A stretch of DNA of 64,000 bases from Deltaproteobacteria bacterium. GTDB lineage: Bacteria > Bdellovibrionota > Bdellovibrionia > Bdellovibrionales > Bdellovibrionaceae. A program made the translations under genes and the position numbers. Shown here piece after piece: positions 1 to 8,142 of this stretch. Location: contig JAFLCC010000003.1 of assembly GCA_017302835.1 (NCBI GenBank), positions 1 to 64,000 on the forward strand, given 5' to 3'. Within the stretch, counting starts at the first letter, position 1. The number at the start of each line of letters is the position of its first letter. The notes below the pieces were generated by a model. It searched no databases, had not been told where the DNA came from, and saw only the letters and a program-made list of their open reading frames with translations.

Positions 1-90
1 GAGTATTTTAAGCTTAAAATAATGCAAAAAGTTGGCTACCTAAACAGCCGTTTTGCCCTGCAATGGAAGTATGACCCTGAATCCAATTAA
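1..90 (+). CDS. C-terminal end of a cut-off protein
   Basis: Frame 1 is open from the first base to a TAA at 88-90 and encodes about 29 residues ending in FALQWKYDPESN. The alternating hydrophobic and aromatic residues (GYLNSRFALQW) resemble the last strands of an outer-membrane beta-barrel, but the fragment is too short to assign. Most of the gene lies outside the window. The frame could be chance, so confidence is low. Confidence 0.35.
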   Translation, partial: EYFKLKIMQKVGYLNSRFALQWKYDPESN

Positions 91-219
91 ACCCCTATCC
101 CCACAAAAAGAAGAAAGAGGCAAATTACCACATTTTTAAATTACAATGACTAAAGCTTATACATAAAATTGCTTGAATTTTGATGGCATATCCTTGCAAC
201 GGTTTTTTAAAATGAATCC

Positions 220-228
220 TGATATAAT
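220..228 (+). promoter_or_regulatory. Extended -10 promoter candidate
   Basis: TGATATAAT (TGN plus a perfect TATAAT) lies 23 bases before the ATG at 252. No -35 at 17 bases spacing is evident, as expected for an extended -10 promoter. It would drive the secreted protein at 252-1679. Confidence 0.4.
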
Positions 229-251
229 TTGAAAGATAAGGGCAAATAAAT

Positions 252-1679
252 ATGATATCATTTCTTAAGTTCTTGATAATTGTATTCTTAATTTCTATTG
301 AGGTGTTCAGTCAACATGCTTGTCTTGATAGTTATCTAGGCAGTTTTGAAATTGACCAATTTAAGAACTGGAGTTTTTTAAAAAAAACATTATTAGAATC
401 TGGACTGGTTACAGATATTGGTTCAATTAGAGTTGAGTTTGTTGATGCGTCAGCAGGGATTGGAAGTTCGACCTTAAAGAAAATTCAGACTGAATTTTCA
501 GACATTAATGCTGCTCTAGTCGAACGGTTTATTAAAGTAACGTATGTCGATAATAATGGCAATGATCGAACTAAATTTTTTAGTGTAAAAACAGAAAACT
601 ATAATTCTAGTAGTAAATGGAAATATTCGATTTTAAGTCATAATAATGAATTCCCCCCTGAAGATGTTTATTTGGATTTAGTTTTTGGAAAGAAAATCAA
701 TGATTCTTTTAAAATTTTATCCAGCATAAGACTTGAGATAGAGACTGTTCACAAGAAAATCATAAATTCAACTGCAGTCAATAATTATATTTTGGGAGAT
801 AAATTATTTTCTTTAAGTAATGAAATGAAACGACTAGCTGCTAAAAACTCTAGTTCTAATTTATCGCCTGATATTGTCGAATTTATAACCAAATGGAATA
901 ACTTCAAGAGACTAAATTTTCCAAATCAGGAAACAATCAAGCTTTCAAAATCTTTAGTTGAACATGCAATAAAAAGCAGATATTTCGAGGATGCAGGAGG
1001 CAACAATACAGTTACACCAACTTCCGCGAATTTTGTCGAATGGTTAAATTCAGCCTCAGTTTTCTTAAAGTTTTATACTCCTTTGTTGGGAACTAGTGTC
1101 GTTGAAAAAAATGAGAATTTTGTAAAATTCGAATTTACAGGAATGATTTCAAGAGAAATTTCGAAATCATTTGTCGAAAGAAAACTTAAGCTGATAAATT
1201 TATTAGAATTTTCAAATGTAGAAATTACTTCTTTAAAAGATTCCTCATTAAATCATGTTTCTATAAAATTTTCTAACATTTCTTTATTAAGACAAAATGA
1301 GCTTAAAAACTTGGTAACATTTTTCAATAGCCTTGAATTCTTTTTTGAAAGTGAATCAAATCAGGGCCAAGCCCTCAGTTGGAACCGTTTAGAGGTCATC
1401 TCTTATTTAAAAAAGAAAAGTAGAAAAAATTTACAAAGATTAAATTCTTTAGATAAGAAAATAATGTTTATTAGAAAAGCCTATCTGGAATTTTATAGAA
1501 ATAAAACCAGATCACTTAATTTTTCAGATTTAACTTACAATAAATCTAAAATTTCAAATCAGGAGGTTCTTCAATTTTTAGAAGAAGTCTTTCCTAATCT
1601 TTCAGTAGAAGAGAATCAGATTATTACCACAAGAAAAAATCAAAATATAAAAGATTTTTTGTCTTCGCTTAAACTGTGA
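252..1679 (+). CDS. Secreted hypothetical protein, CLDSY N-terminus
   Basis: The 475-residue product has a Sec signal peptide: a hydrophobic stretch at about residues 4-19 with probable cleavage near VFSQ. The mature protein starts close to Cys24 in ACLDSYLGS. The Cys does not sit in a lipobox, so a lipoprotein is unlikely. The rest is Lys/Asn/Ser/Phe-rich with no domain I recognise; the second half looks alpha-helical. A C-x-x-[SA]-Y-x-x-S motif right after the signal peptide also occurs in the proteins at 44726-45940 and 63163-64000 and in the fragment at 13614, so it may mark a family of exported proteins. The ATG start is preceded only by a weak AAGGGC. Function unknown. Confidence 0.75.
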   Translation: MISFLKFLIIVFLISIEVFSQHACLDSYLGSFEIDQFKNWSFLKKTLLESGLVTDIGSIRVEFVDASAGIGSSTLKKIQTEFSDINAALVERFIKVTYVDNNGNDRTKFFSVKTENYNSSSKWKYSILSHNNEFPPEDVYLDLVFGKKINDSFKILSSIRLEIETVHKKIINSTAVNNYILGDKLFSLSNEMKRLAAKNSSSNLSPDIVEFITKWNNFKRLNFPNQETIKLSKSLVEHAIKSRYFEDAGGNNTVTPTSANFVEWLNSASVFLKFYTPLLGTSVVEKNENFVKFEFTGMISREISKSFVERKLKLINLLEFSNVEITSLKDSSLNHVSIKFSNISLLRQNELKNLVTFFNSLEFFFESESNQGQALSWNRLEVISYLKKKSRKNLQRLNSLDKKIMFIRKAYLEFYRNKTRSLNFSDLTYNKSKISNQEVLQFLEEVFPNLSVEENQIITTRKNQNIKDFLSSLKL

Positions 1680-1825
1680 TTAAAACCTTAGGCGTAGACG
1701 TTTAGATTTAAGTAGTTTTTTCCATTAAACAGTCTTCTTTGTTTGTGTTCCTATAAATACATATTTAATTTTTCTTCTTAAATTTTATGCAATAAATTTT
1801 AATCATTTTTTAATAGATACGGCAT

Positions 1826-2179
1826 TCATCTCGAAGGTCCATGGATTTCTCTATTGAACTTTTGATTTTCCTCCATTTTCTTTAATAATTTTTCGTCTTT
1901 ACGCTTATGCCATTCTTCAAGAGAAAATGGTTTTTTCATACACAATTCCAAATTAATGGGTTCTTTACCATGACAGTTTATTTTCTTCGTTTCTCTTTCA
2001 CAAGAATAAACAACTTCGGTATAGGTTATTTCACTGCCTTCGTAGTTTTCGATTTTCATGTGGGCATTTACGATCTTACATTTGTTTTTAACGACCGACC
2101 TATCCTTGCCTTTTTCGTCAGCCTTAGCAGAAAACGCAGCGAGAAAAACAAAGGAATAGACCATAATAAATTGAAGCAT
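1826..2179 (-). CDS. Small secreted basic protein
   Basis: I chose the ATG at 2177-2179 because GAGGGGGGG lies four bases before it; the longer frame to 2194 would put the ribosome-binding site inside the gene. The product is about 117 residues: a signal peptide (MLQFIMVYSFVFLAAFSAKA), then a charged mature domain with four cysteines (KNKCKI, YSCERE, INCHGK, ELCMKK) that could form two disulfides, and a Lys/Glu-rich helical tail. No family recognised. It stands alone between two unrelated genes. Confidence 0.65.
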   Translation of the reverse strand: MLQFIMVYSFVFLAAFSAKADEKGKDRSVVKNKCKIVNAHMKIENYEGSEITYTEVVYSCERETKKINCHGKEPINLELCMKKPFSLEEWHKRKDEKLLKKMEENQKFNREIHGPSR

Positions 2180-2194
2180 AATGCCCCCCCTCAT

Positions 2195-2566
2195 CTAAGA
2201 TTTCTAGTTCAGCTCTCATGTCGGTGGAAAAATGAGGAAGCTAAAGTAGAAATCTTAAGTCTAGCCCAAAGTCGATAATTGATAGCCATTCTTTCTGCGT
2301 TTGTTGTTGCCTCATTGCTTCTTTGTGGCATTTTGCCTTTACTTCTTATTGAGGGTAACTAATTTATTTCGTTTTAGGGAGTTCTCCATCATTATAAATG
2401 ATTTATCTTGATAGGTTAAATCATTTTGGAGTACTCCCTTTTTAGATTCTACCGTATTCAGGACTTTGACGGGGATAATACTTTCATTTGACTTCTACAA
2501 AATCCAAATCAACTTATTTCAAATTAAATAAATATATATTTAAATTTTAATCTGATCCTTTCAGCC
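2195..2566. other. Intergenic region with one large hairpin
   Basis: About 370 bases without a convincing gene. The + strand frame that runs across 1907-2278 has no ribosome-binding site and mirrors the minus-strand gene. The notable content is the hairpin at 2376-2443, annotated separately. The rest is AT-rich with no clear promoter. Confidence 0.5.
2376..2443 (+). terminator. Two-part hairpin followed by a T run
   Basis: The outer arms AGGGAGTTCTCCA (2376-2388) and TGGAGTACTCCCT (2427-2439) pair with one mismatch. The inner arms AAATGATTTA (2396-2405) and TAAATCATTT (2417-2426) pair perfectly. A seven-base bulge lies on the 5' side and the loop is 11 bases. TTTTT follows on the + strand only, so it reads as a rho-independent terminator for rightward transcription. 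No + gene sits immediately upstream, so it may end an unannotated RNA or be a small mobile palindrome. Confidence 0.5.
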
Positions 2567-4084
2567 TTAATCAATTTCAGCAGGGGCCGAGACATTGGTG
2601 ATAGCAGAACTCCAATCAGAAAGATCAACTAAACTCGAAGTTGTTGAATTGTCGACAACAGCCGATTGCCCTGTTTTATTATAACTAAAGCTTCCAGAAG
2701 ATGACTCACAGCTATTTACAGGGTCATAGACAATGCTACTTGAAGAAGCCGTAAAATAAGTTGAACTACGAGTTAAAACTTGTTTTTGTACCTTTGTCAC
2801 CCCGTTATGATTTCCACCAGGTCCTGCCCAATTGCAAATCATACCTGAAATTGAACCAAGAGACGAAGTGCTAACTGTATTTGGACCAAAACCAAAATAG
2901 GCCACGGCATTGCTTGCATCTGTGATTTTTACATTTAAAACTCGAGTATGTGAATCCCCTTTACCTGCCTGCCAAGCATATTGGTAAGTTCCAACTCCTG
3001 AAGACGGTGTGAAATCTGCTAAAAGGATATTGGCATTATTTCCCCACCCACCATTATTTGAACTGTAAGTTTTTGTTAAATCGACACTGTAATTTGTGGA
3101 GCTGACAAAAGGGTTTGCAGAACTGCCACAAAAGTTCGCACTCTTCAGAATGTATTTCATATTTCCAGAAGCTGTTTTTTCATAAATGATAGAGCTGCCA
3201 TCCACTTGTCCAGAACTTGAACCTGAGCAATTTCCTGCAAAACCAGAATCTTGATTTGAATCAGCAATCGAAACAGAAACTTTGCCCGTAAATGTGGTTT
3301 CGTCTTGAACGCCAGCAGGCACGTGTTTTAGCCGAATAAATACCGTCTTTGTTCCTACCGTGGCATTGATTGTTGAAAGATAAACCGGTTTACCGTTTGT
3401 ATCTGATCCTCGCGCCAAAGTAGCGGAAGTCACTGTGGCAAGTTCATTATTTATTTTTACCTTTCCATTTAAAGCTGTCGTCACCGTGATGGACTCTCCA
3501 GCATTCGCAGGAGCTGACAGACCAGCTGTTTTAGCTGCACACAACATGCTAGCTACCGTAAAAAAAGCTGTATCTATTTGCGAAGCAACCCCTTTCATAC
3601 GGCTATTTAGCTCAGCGGCTGAACAAGCCTCTCCGCTAGATTCAGCTGCGTCCCATAAGCCCAAATCGCCTCCCGGCAAGCTCGAAGGATTCGGTGATAA
3701 ACTTGTATCGGGATGTGTTCCAGACAATTGAAGATTGGGACCATAGCAATTGGCATTTCCAGAACTGTAAAGATTTATATTAACAGAACAGGCTTCAGAA
3801 GTAGCTCCATCTAAGAGAGTGGTAAGGGCTTCTTTTTTCTTGTCAGCAGTATCCCCTGCATCAGCAAGGGTATTAAAATCACTTTCCGTTTTAATCAAGG
3901 TGCTTGCAGAGGCGCTTTTCTGAGCGGTAGGTGAAGATATGGCCGCCTCTTCGGGAAAAGCCGCTTTGTACAAAGAGATGACTTCACCTGCAGCACTGCC
4001 ACCATCAGAACTTTTACTACACGATGCTTGATAGATCATCCCCAAGGCCAAAATCAATATGGCTAAAATTCGTCTTTGAAACAT
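2567..4084 (-). CDS. Ser/Thr/Gly-rich lipoprotein
   Basis: A 505-residue protein with a type II signal peptide. The hydrophobic stretch LAILILALGMIY leads to the lipobox QASC with the lipidated Cys at about residue 22. The mature region is rich in Ser, Thr, Gly, Ala and Asn, low in charge, and contains scattered cysteines (for example EACSVN, NANCYG, EACSAAE, GNCSGS, MICNWAG), suggesting disulfide-stabilised beta structure at the cell surface or in the periplasm. AAAGGA is seven bases before the ATG. No domain family recognised. It is transcribed away from the DUF4178 operon and shares a 208-base divergent promoter region with it. Confidence 0.75.
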   Translation of the reverse strand: MFQRRILAILILALGMIYQASCSKSSDGGSAAGEVISLYKAAFPEEAAISSPTAQKSASASTLIKTESDFNTLADAGDTADKKKEALTTLLDGATSEACSVNINLYSSGNANCYGPNLQLSGTHPDTSLSPNPSSLPGGDLGLWDAAESSGEACSAAELNSRMKGVASQIDTAFFTVASMLCAAKTAGLSAPANAGESITVTTALNGKVKINNELATVTSATLARGSDTNGKPVYLSTINATVGTKTVFIRLKHVPAGVQDETTFTGKVSVSIADSNQDSGFAGNCSGSSSGQVDGSSIIYEKTASGNMKYILKSANFCGSSANPFVSSTNYSVDLTKTYSSNNGGWGNNANILLADFTPSSGVGTYQYAWQAGKGDSHTRVLNVKITDASNAVAYFGFGPNTVSTSSLGSISGMICNWAGPGGNHNGVTKVQKQVLTRSSTYFTASSSSIVYDPVNSCESSSGSFSYNKTGQSAVVDNSTTSSLVDLSDWSSAITNVSAPAEID

Positions 4085-4216
4085 GATGAATTCCTTTCAT
4101 TTTCTATTATTTCATTTTTTCGCAGATTAAAGAATAAGCAATTTCCTTATGTTGATTCAAGACCAATTGTTTTTTTTGGCCTTTTGTATTTACAAAACCT
4201 TTGACTATTTTATTGC

Positions 4217-4284
4217 TAGATTTTCGGAATCTAACGAAAGTCTTAAAGACTTCAATTGTCAAAATAAAGTCGCAATGATACTAA
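4217..4284 (+). promoter_or_regulatory. Promoter and palindromes of DUF4178 operon
   Basis: TTGTCA at 4256-4261 and TACTAA at 4279-4284 are 17 bases apart and form a good sigma-70-type promoter. The predicted transcription start (about 4291-4293) coincides with the ATG at 4293, and there is no Shine-Dalgarno sequence, so the transcript looks leaderless. Just upstream lie a 7+7 palindrome, AAGTCTT-A-AAGACTT (4238-4252), four bases from the -35, and TAGATT-N5-AATCTA (4217-4233). Both are candidate operators for an unknown regulator. Confidence 0.5.
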
Positions 4285-4292
4285 TTTTCTAG

Positions 4293-4919
4293 ATGAAATT
4301 ATCTTGTCCTGCTTGTGGTGCAGAAATTGTATTTAAATCTCGGTCTTCAACTTTTGGCGTATGTTCGTTTTGTAACTCGACGCTTGTCAGGCACGATAAG
4401 GATATCGAAAGCTTGGGTAAAATGAGTGAAATGCCACAGGACCTGAGTCCTTTGAAACTCGGAACGACAGGTGTTTTTGAAAAATCAAATTTTGAGATTG
4501 TCGGTCGTCAGCGAATTGGTTGGGAAAATGGGGCTTGGAATGAATGGTACCTGCATTTTGATAATGGCAAAGAGGGTTGGCTTGCTGAGGCTCAAGGATT
4601 TTATATGGTGAGTTTTCAAGTTTTTGAAAAAATAAAAATTCCCGATTTGTCGAGTTTAAAGGTGGCTGAGCCAATTCGAATTCATGAAATAAATTTTGCT
4701 GTAGAGGATATTCGTGAAGTTGCCTGCATTGCAAGTCAAGGCGAATTGCCATTGCTGAGTATTCAAGGACGAAAATCAACAAGCGTTGATCTGGTTGGAA
4801 AAAATGAACAGTTTGCCAATATTGATTATTCATCAGATGGAAATCGATTATTTTTTGGAAAGTATATTGATTTTGATAATTTAAAATTCATGAACTTAAG
4901 GGAACTTAGTGGCTGGTGA
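4293..4919 (+). CDS. Zinc-ribbon DUF4178 protein
   Basis: A 208-residue soluble protein and the first gene of a seven-gene operon. Residues 1-32 form a zinc ribbon with two CxxC knuckles (CPACG and CSFCN). Residues about 55-200 match the DUF4178 pattern: FEIVGRQRIGW, an NEWYLHFDNG segment and GWLAEAQGF. DUF4178 proteins are known to be encoded beside DUF350 membrane proteins and spermidine-synthase-like enzymes, as here; their biochemical role is not established. There are no membrane segments. The ATG has no Shine-Dalgarno but coincides with the predicted transcription start. The stop overlaps the next gene by 11 bases, indicating translational coupling. Confidence 0.85.
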   Translation: MKLSCPACGAEIVFKSRSSTFGVCSFCNSTLVRHDKDIESLGKMSEMPQDLSPLKLGTTGVFEKSNFEIVGRQRIGWENGAWNEWYLHFDNGKEGWLAEAQGFYMVSFQVFEKIKIPDLSSLKVAEPIRIHEINFAVEDIREVACIASQGELPLLSIQGRKSTSVDLVGKNEQFANIDYSSDGNRLFFGKYIDFDNLKFMNLRELSGW

Positions 4920-6255
4920 GGAATTGAAACCTAATATTGAGCCCAAGCCAGCCGTCGTGAAGGTATTTAATTGTCCCTCTTGCGGTGCAGGTGTCGTGCT
5001 CCGGGCAGCGGGCCAATCGGTTACGGCGGTCTGTAGTTCTTGTGCAGCGATTATTGATTCTTCAAGCGAAAATTATAAAGTCATCGAAAAAACTTCAAAA
5101 AAAGGTATTAGAGATCAGATCATTCCACTGGGGCAAAGAGGAAAACTTCGAGGAGTTTTGTGGGAAGTTATTGGTTATGTTGAAAGATCTGACGTTTCCT
5201 CAGATTATACTTGGAGTGAGTATTTACTTTTCAATCCTATGAAGGGATTTCGTTGGCTTACTGAATTTGATGGTCATTGGAATTATGTTATCACCACAAA
5301 ATCTCAACCAGAAGTTGATTCCACCGTTGAAAATAGACAGCTAGCAAAACTTTACAACAAACGCTATCAGTTATTTCATAAGGGCTTAGCTAAGGTTATT
5401 TATGTTATTGGTGAATTTTATTGGCAAGTAAAGCAAGGTGAGGAGGTAGAGGTTGAAGACTACGTTTCTCCCCCAGAGATTTTATCATCAGAAAAAAGCA
5501 GCAATGAAATTGTTTGGTCTCTTGGAGAGTATCTTGATGCGAACGAGATCAAATCTGCGTTTCAAATAATGGTGTCGATGCCACTTCAATCCGGAGTCGC
5601 TCCAAATCAGCCATCAACAGTAATTGAGACGTCAAAATATACCAGCAAATACTGGGGAATTTTTTTAGGTATCCTCATGTTGATTCAATTTGGATCAATG
5701 GTTCTTTCAAAAAATAAAACGGTCTATTCTGGTCAATTCACATACAGTTCAACGGATACTGAAAAATTAAAAGTGACACCTCCTTTTGAGTTAAGTCAAA
5801 GAATGTCAAATCTGGAAGTAACCTTTTCAGCGCCAGTACAAAATAATTGGATTGAGATACAGGGTGATTTGGTGAATGATGAAAATGGTGAAACCGAAGA
5901 ATTTGAGCAGGGAGTGGAATACTATTCTGGCTACGACAGTGATGGCTCCTGGAGTGAGGGGAGCCAGAGTTCATCATTGATTTTATCTTCAGTGCCAGCT
6001 GGAAAATACCATTTTAATATAGGAATAAATTCAACAAATGGCATTTCTAAAATCCCACTAAATGTTATTGTAAAACAAGATGTCATCACTTGGTCGAATT
6101 TTCTTTTGGCTGTAATTCTTATTTCTTTCTTTCCGTTCTTTACCTTTTGGCGAAATCGGAGTTTTGAAATGAACCGATGGGCCCAGAGTGACTTTTCTCC
6201 CTACTATCAAAATAAATGGGGAAACTACATTCAAAATAGCGAGGATGACCAGTGA
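4909..6255 (+). CDS. Membrane-anchored zinc-ribbon DUF4178 protein
   Basis: A 448-residue paralogue of the upstream gene. An N-terminal zinc ribbon (CPSCG at about residue 22, CSSCA at about 42) and a DUF4178 domain (LRGVLWEVIGYVERSD, then GFRWLTEFDGHW) occupy the first 230 residues. A transmembrane helix at about 248-267 follows, then an Asp/Glu/Ser-rich, probably beta-sandwich domain to about 395, and a second helix (FLLAVILISFFPFFTFW). The topology suggests cytoplasmic ends and an extracytoplasmic middle domain. The start is a GTG overlapping the previous stop, with AAGGGA eight bases upstream. Compared with the first gene, it adds a membrane sensor or anchor to the same zinc-ribbon/DUF4178 unit. 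Confidence 0.85.
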   Translation: MAGEELKPNIEPKPAVVKVFNCPSCGAGVVLRAAGQSVTAVCSSCAAIIDSSSENYKVIEKTSKKGIRDQIIPLGQRGKLRGVLWEVIGYVERSDVSSDYTWSEYLLFNPMKGFRWLTEFDGHWNYVITTKSQPEVDSTVENRQLAKLYNKRYQLFHKGLAKVIYVIGEFYWQVKQGEEVEVEDYVSPPEILSSEKSSNEIVWSLGEYLDANEIKSAFQIMVSMPLQSGVAPNQPSTVIETSKYTSKYWGIFLGILMLIQFGSMVLSKNKTVYSGQFTYSSTDTEKLKVTPPFELSQRMSNLEVTFSAPVQNNWIEIQGDLVNDENGETEEFEQGVEYYSGYDSDGSWSEGSQSSSLILSSVPAGKYHFNIGINSTNGISKIPLNVIVKQDVITWSNFLLAVILISFFPFFTFWRNRSFEMNRWAQSDFSPYYQNKWGNYIQNSEDDQ

Positions 6256-6389
6256 AATTTTTTTTTATTGTTTATGGGACAGGAATCTGTTTGTTTTTTT
6301 CCTATGCTACTTATTCAGGCTGGACCGTGGTTGATTCCATAAAGTCTGGCAAATGGGGTCCACGTGGACATAACGTATATCATAAATAA
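6252..6389 (+). CDS. Small 45-residue membrane peptide
   Basis: A GTG at 6252-6254 overlaps the TGA of the preceding gene (GTGA) and opens a 45-codon frame ending in TAA at 6387-6389. The peptide has a hydrophobic N-terminal helix (FFFIVYGTGICLFFSYATY) and a short polar tail ending GPRGHNVYHK, so it is either a single-pass membrane peptide or an exported one. It fills the otherwise empty gap before the DUF350 gene, in the same direction, 15 bases before that start. Small size, codon-level continuity and stop/start overlap argue for a real gene, but no family is recognised. Confidence 0.6.
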   Translation: MKFFFIVYGTGICLFFSYATYSGWTVVDSIKSGKWGPRGHNVYHK

Positions 6390-6404
6390 TTACAGGAGGA
6401 TTAA

Positions 6405-6635
6405 ATGGTTGAACCATTACAGCAACTCATCAACATCAAATATATTGTCGCGGCACTTGTTTTCTCAGCTATTGGGATTTTTGTTTTGTCAGTTTCCTTT
6501 GTCCTTTTTGACAAACTAACCCCAGGAAATCTTTGGAAGGAAATTGTTGAAGAGCACAATATCGCTTTGGCAATCGTAACGGCGGCAATGACTCTTGCAA
6601 TCGCACAGATTATTGCCGCTGCTATTCATAGTTAG
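6405..6635 (+). CDS. DUF350 family membrane protein
   Basis: A 76-residue protein with two transmembrane helices (about residues 12-34 and 50-74) separated by a short loop, FDKLTPGNLWKEIVEEHN. The size and this loop, followed by an Ala/Ile-rich second helix, match DUF350 (the E. coli YjfL family), where two units usually form a four-helix protein. Here there is only one unit, so dimerisation is likely. A strong AGGAGG lies six bases before the ATG, the best ribosome-binding site in the operon. DUF350 genes are repeatedly found with DUF4178 and aminopropyltransferase genes in other bacteria. Confidence 0.85.
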   Translation: MVEPLQQLINIKYIVAALVFSAIGIFVLSVSFVLFDKLTPGNLWKEIVEEHNIALAIVTAAMTLAIAQIIAAAIHS

Positions 6636-6645
6636 ATTTTAAGCC

Positions 6646-8142
6646 ATGTCTTATTTGCTACTATTCTCTGTTTTTGTTATTGCCACTTGTGGTCTGGTCT
6701 ATGAGCTCATAGCTGGCGCCCTGGCTTCCTATTTGCTTGGTGATTCTGTCACTCAGTTTTCTACCATCATAGGAGTCTATCTTTTTTCAATGGGGATTGG
6801 CTCGTTTTTATCTAAGTATATTGATAAGAACCTTATTGGAAAATTTGTACAAGTAGAATTATTGATAGGAGTTGTAGGTGGATTTTCGGGGGCAATTCTG
6901 TTTATATCTTTTGAGTACATCACGTCGTTCAGAATTTTACTCTACGGGATGGTGTCGATAACGGGAATTCTCGTTGGCTTCGAAATTCCTATTCTTATGA
7001 GAATCATGCAAGCTCATTTTGAATTCAAAGACCTTGTATCCAAAGTTTTCACTTTTGATTATGTGGGAGCCCTTTTAGCCTCTCTACTTTTTCCACTTTA
7101 TTTAGTACCTCATCTTGGTCTTGTAAGGTCAGCATTTTTGTTCGGCATATTTAATATTTTGGTGGCGATTTGGACACTTTATCTTTTTAAAGACGAAATT
7201 CCATGGGTGCGACTTCTCAAAGGTTCAGCCTTGATAGCGCTCATCAGCTTGGTGCTTGGATTTATCTATTCTGAGCGTATTGTTAGTTTTTCTGAGGCGG
7301 CAAGTTATCAAGACAAAGTCATCTACTCAAAGACTTCTAGGTATCAAAGAATTGTATTAACAAAGTCCGATGATGATTTTCGATTGTTCTTAAATGGCAA
7401 TCTTCAGTTTAGCTCAAAAGATGAGTATCGGTATCATGAGGCTTTAGTTCATATGGGGCTTGCTTCTTTGCCCGAGCCTAAAAAAGTATTGGTCCTTGGT
7501 GGAGGTGATGGCCTGGCGGTTAGGGAAATTTTAAAATACCCTTCCGTTGAAGAAATTAGTTTGGTTGATTTAGACGCAGAGATGACCGACTTGTTTAAGA
7601 GGAATGAGGCGCTTACAAAGTTAAATCTCAACTCTATTAATTCTCCGAAAGTGAAAGTCATTAATGACGACGCCTTTGTTTGGTTAAAAAATAACACGCA
7701 AAAATTTGACTTCATTGCTGTCGACTTTCCAGATCCCAGTAACTTTTCGGTGGGTAAACTTTACACTAATTCATTTTATAGACTTTTAAAGTCAGCGCTG
7801 TCTGATTTTGGAGTTGGAGTGATTCAAAGCACTTCGCCTTATGTAGCTAAAAAATCATTTTGGTGTGTCGACAACACTCTTAAGTCAGTTGGATTTAAAA
7901 CAACACCTTATCATGTGTATGTTCCTGCCTTCGGTGATTGGGGTTATATACTGATTTCAAATCATGAGTTTAAGATGCCAGATAAATTTCCGGAAGATCT
8001 TAGGTTTTTAAATTTGGAGGTAGCAAAGACTCTTTTGATTTTTCCTCAGGATATGGTTGCGGTTTCACATGATATAAATAAGCTCAATAATCAAATCTTA
8101 GTTCGGTATTTCGAAGAGGAATGGGCCAGTTATGCCCACTAA
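6646..8142 (+). CDS. Membrane-bound aminopropyltransferase-like enzyme
   Basis: A 498-residue protein in two parts. Residues 1-210 contain about six to seven transmembrane helices. Residues about 225-480 form a spermidine-synthase-type catalytic domain. The nucleotide-binding loop VLVLGGGDGLAVREIL, the acidic residues after it (ISLVDLDAEM), NDDAFVWL and the substrate-site motif VDFPDPSN are all present, so decarboxylated AdoMet binding and aminopropyl transfer are plausible. The acceptor is unknown. It starts 10 bases after the DUF350 gene. No AdoMet decarboxylase gene lies in the window, so the donor must come from elsewhere, or the reaction may differ from spermidine synthesis. Confidence 0.85.
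   Translation: MSYLLLFSVFVIATCGLVYELIAGALASYLLGDSVTQFSTIIGVYLFSMGIGSFLSKYIDKNLIGKFVQVELLIGVVGGFSGAILFISFEYITSFRILLYGMVSITGILVGFEIPILMRIMQAHFEFKDLVSKVFTFDYVGALLASLLFPLYLVPHLGLVRSAFLFGIFNILVAIWTLYLFKDEIPWVRLLKGSALIALISLVLGFIYSERIVSFSEAASYQDKVIYSKTSRYQRIVLTKSDDDFRLFLNGNLQFSSKDEYRYHEALVHMGLASLPEPKKVLVLGGGDGLAVREILKYPSVEEISLVDLDAEMTDLFKRNEALTKLNLNSINSPKVKVINDDAFVWLKNNTQKFDFIAVDFPDPSNFSVGKLYTNSFYRLLKSALSDFGVGVIQSTSPYVAKKSFWCVDNTLKSVGFKTTPYHVYVPAFGDWGYILISNHEFKMPDKFPEDLRFLNLEVAKTLLIFPQDMVAVSHDINKLNNQILVRYFEEEWASYAH

Noticed and set aside
1907-2278. 123-codon + strand frame
   Set aside because: Antisense to the better supported secreted protein at 1826-2179, which has a ribosome-binding site and signal peptide.
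4387-4833. Long minus-strand frame inside the DUF4178 gene
   Set aside because: A shadow of the recognised domain; composition (Gln/His/Phe-rich, no motifs) is typical of a complementary frame.
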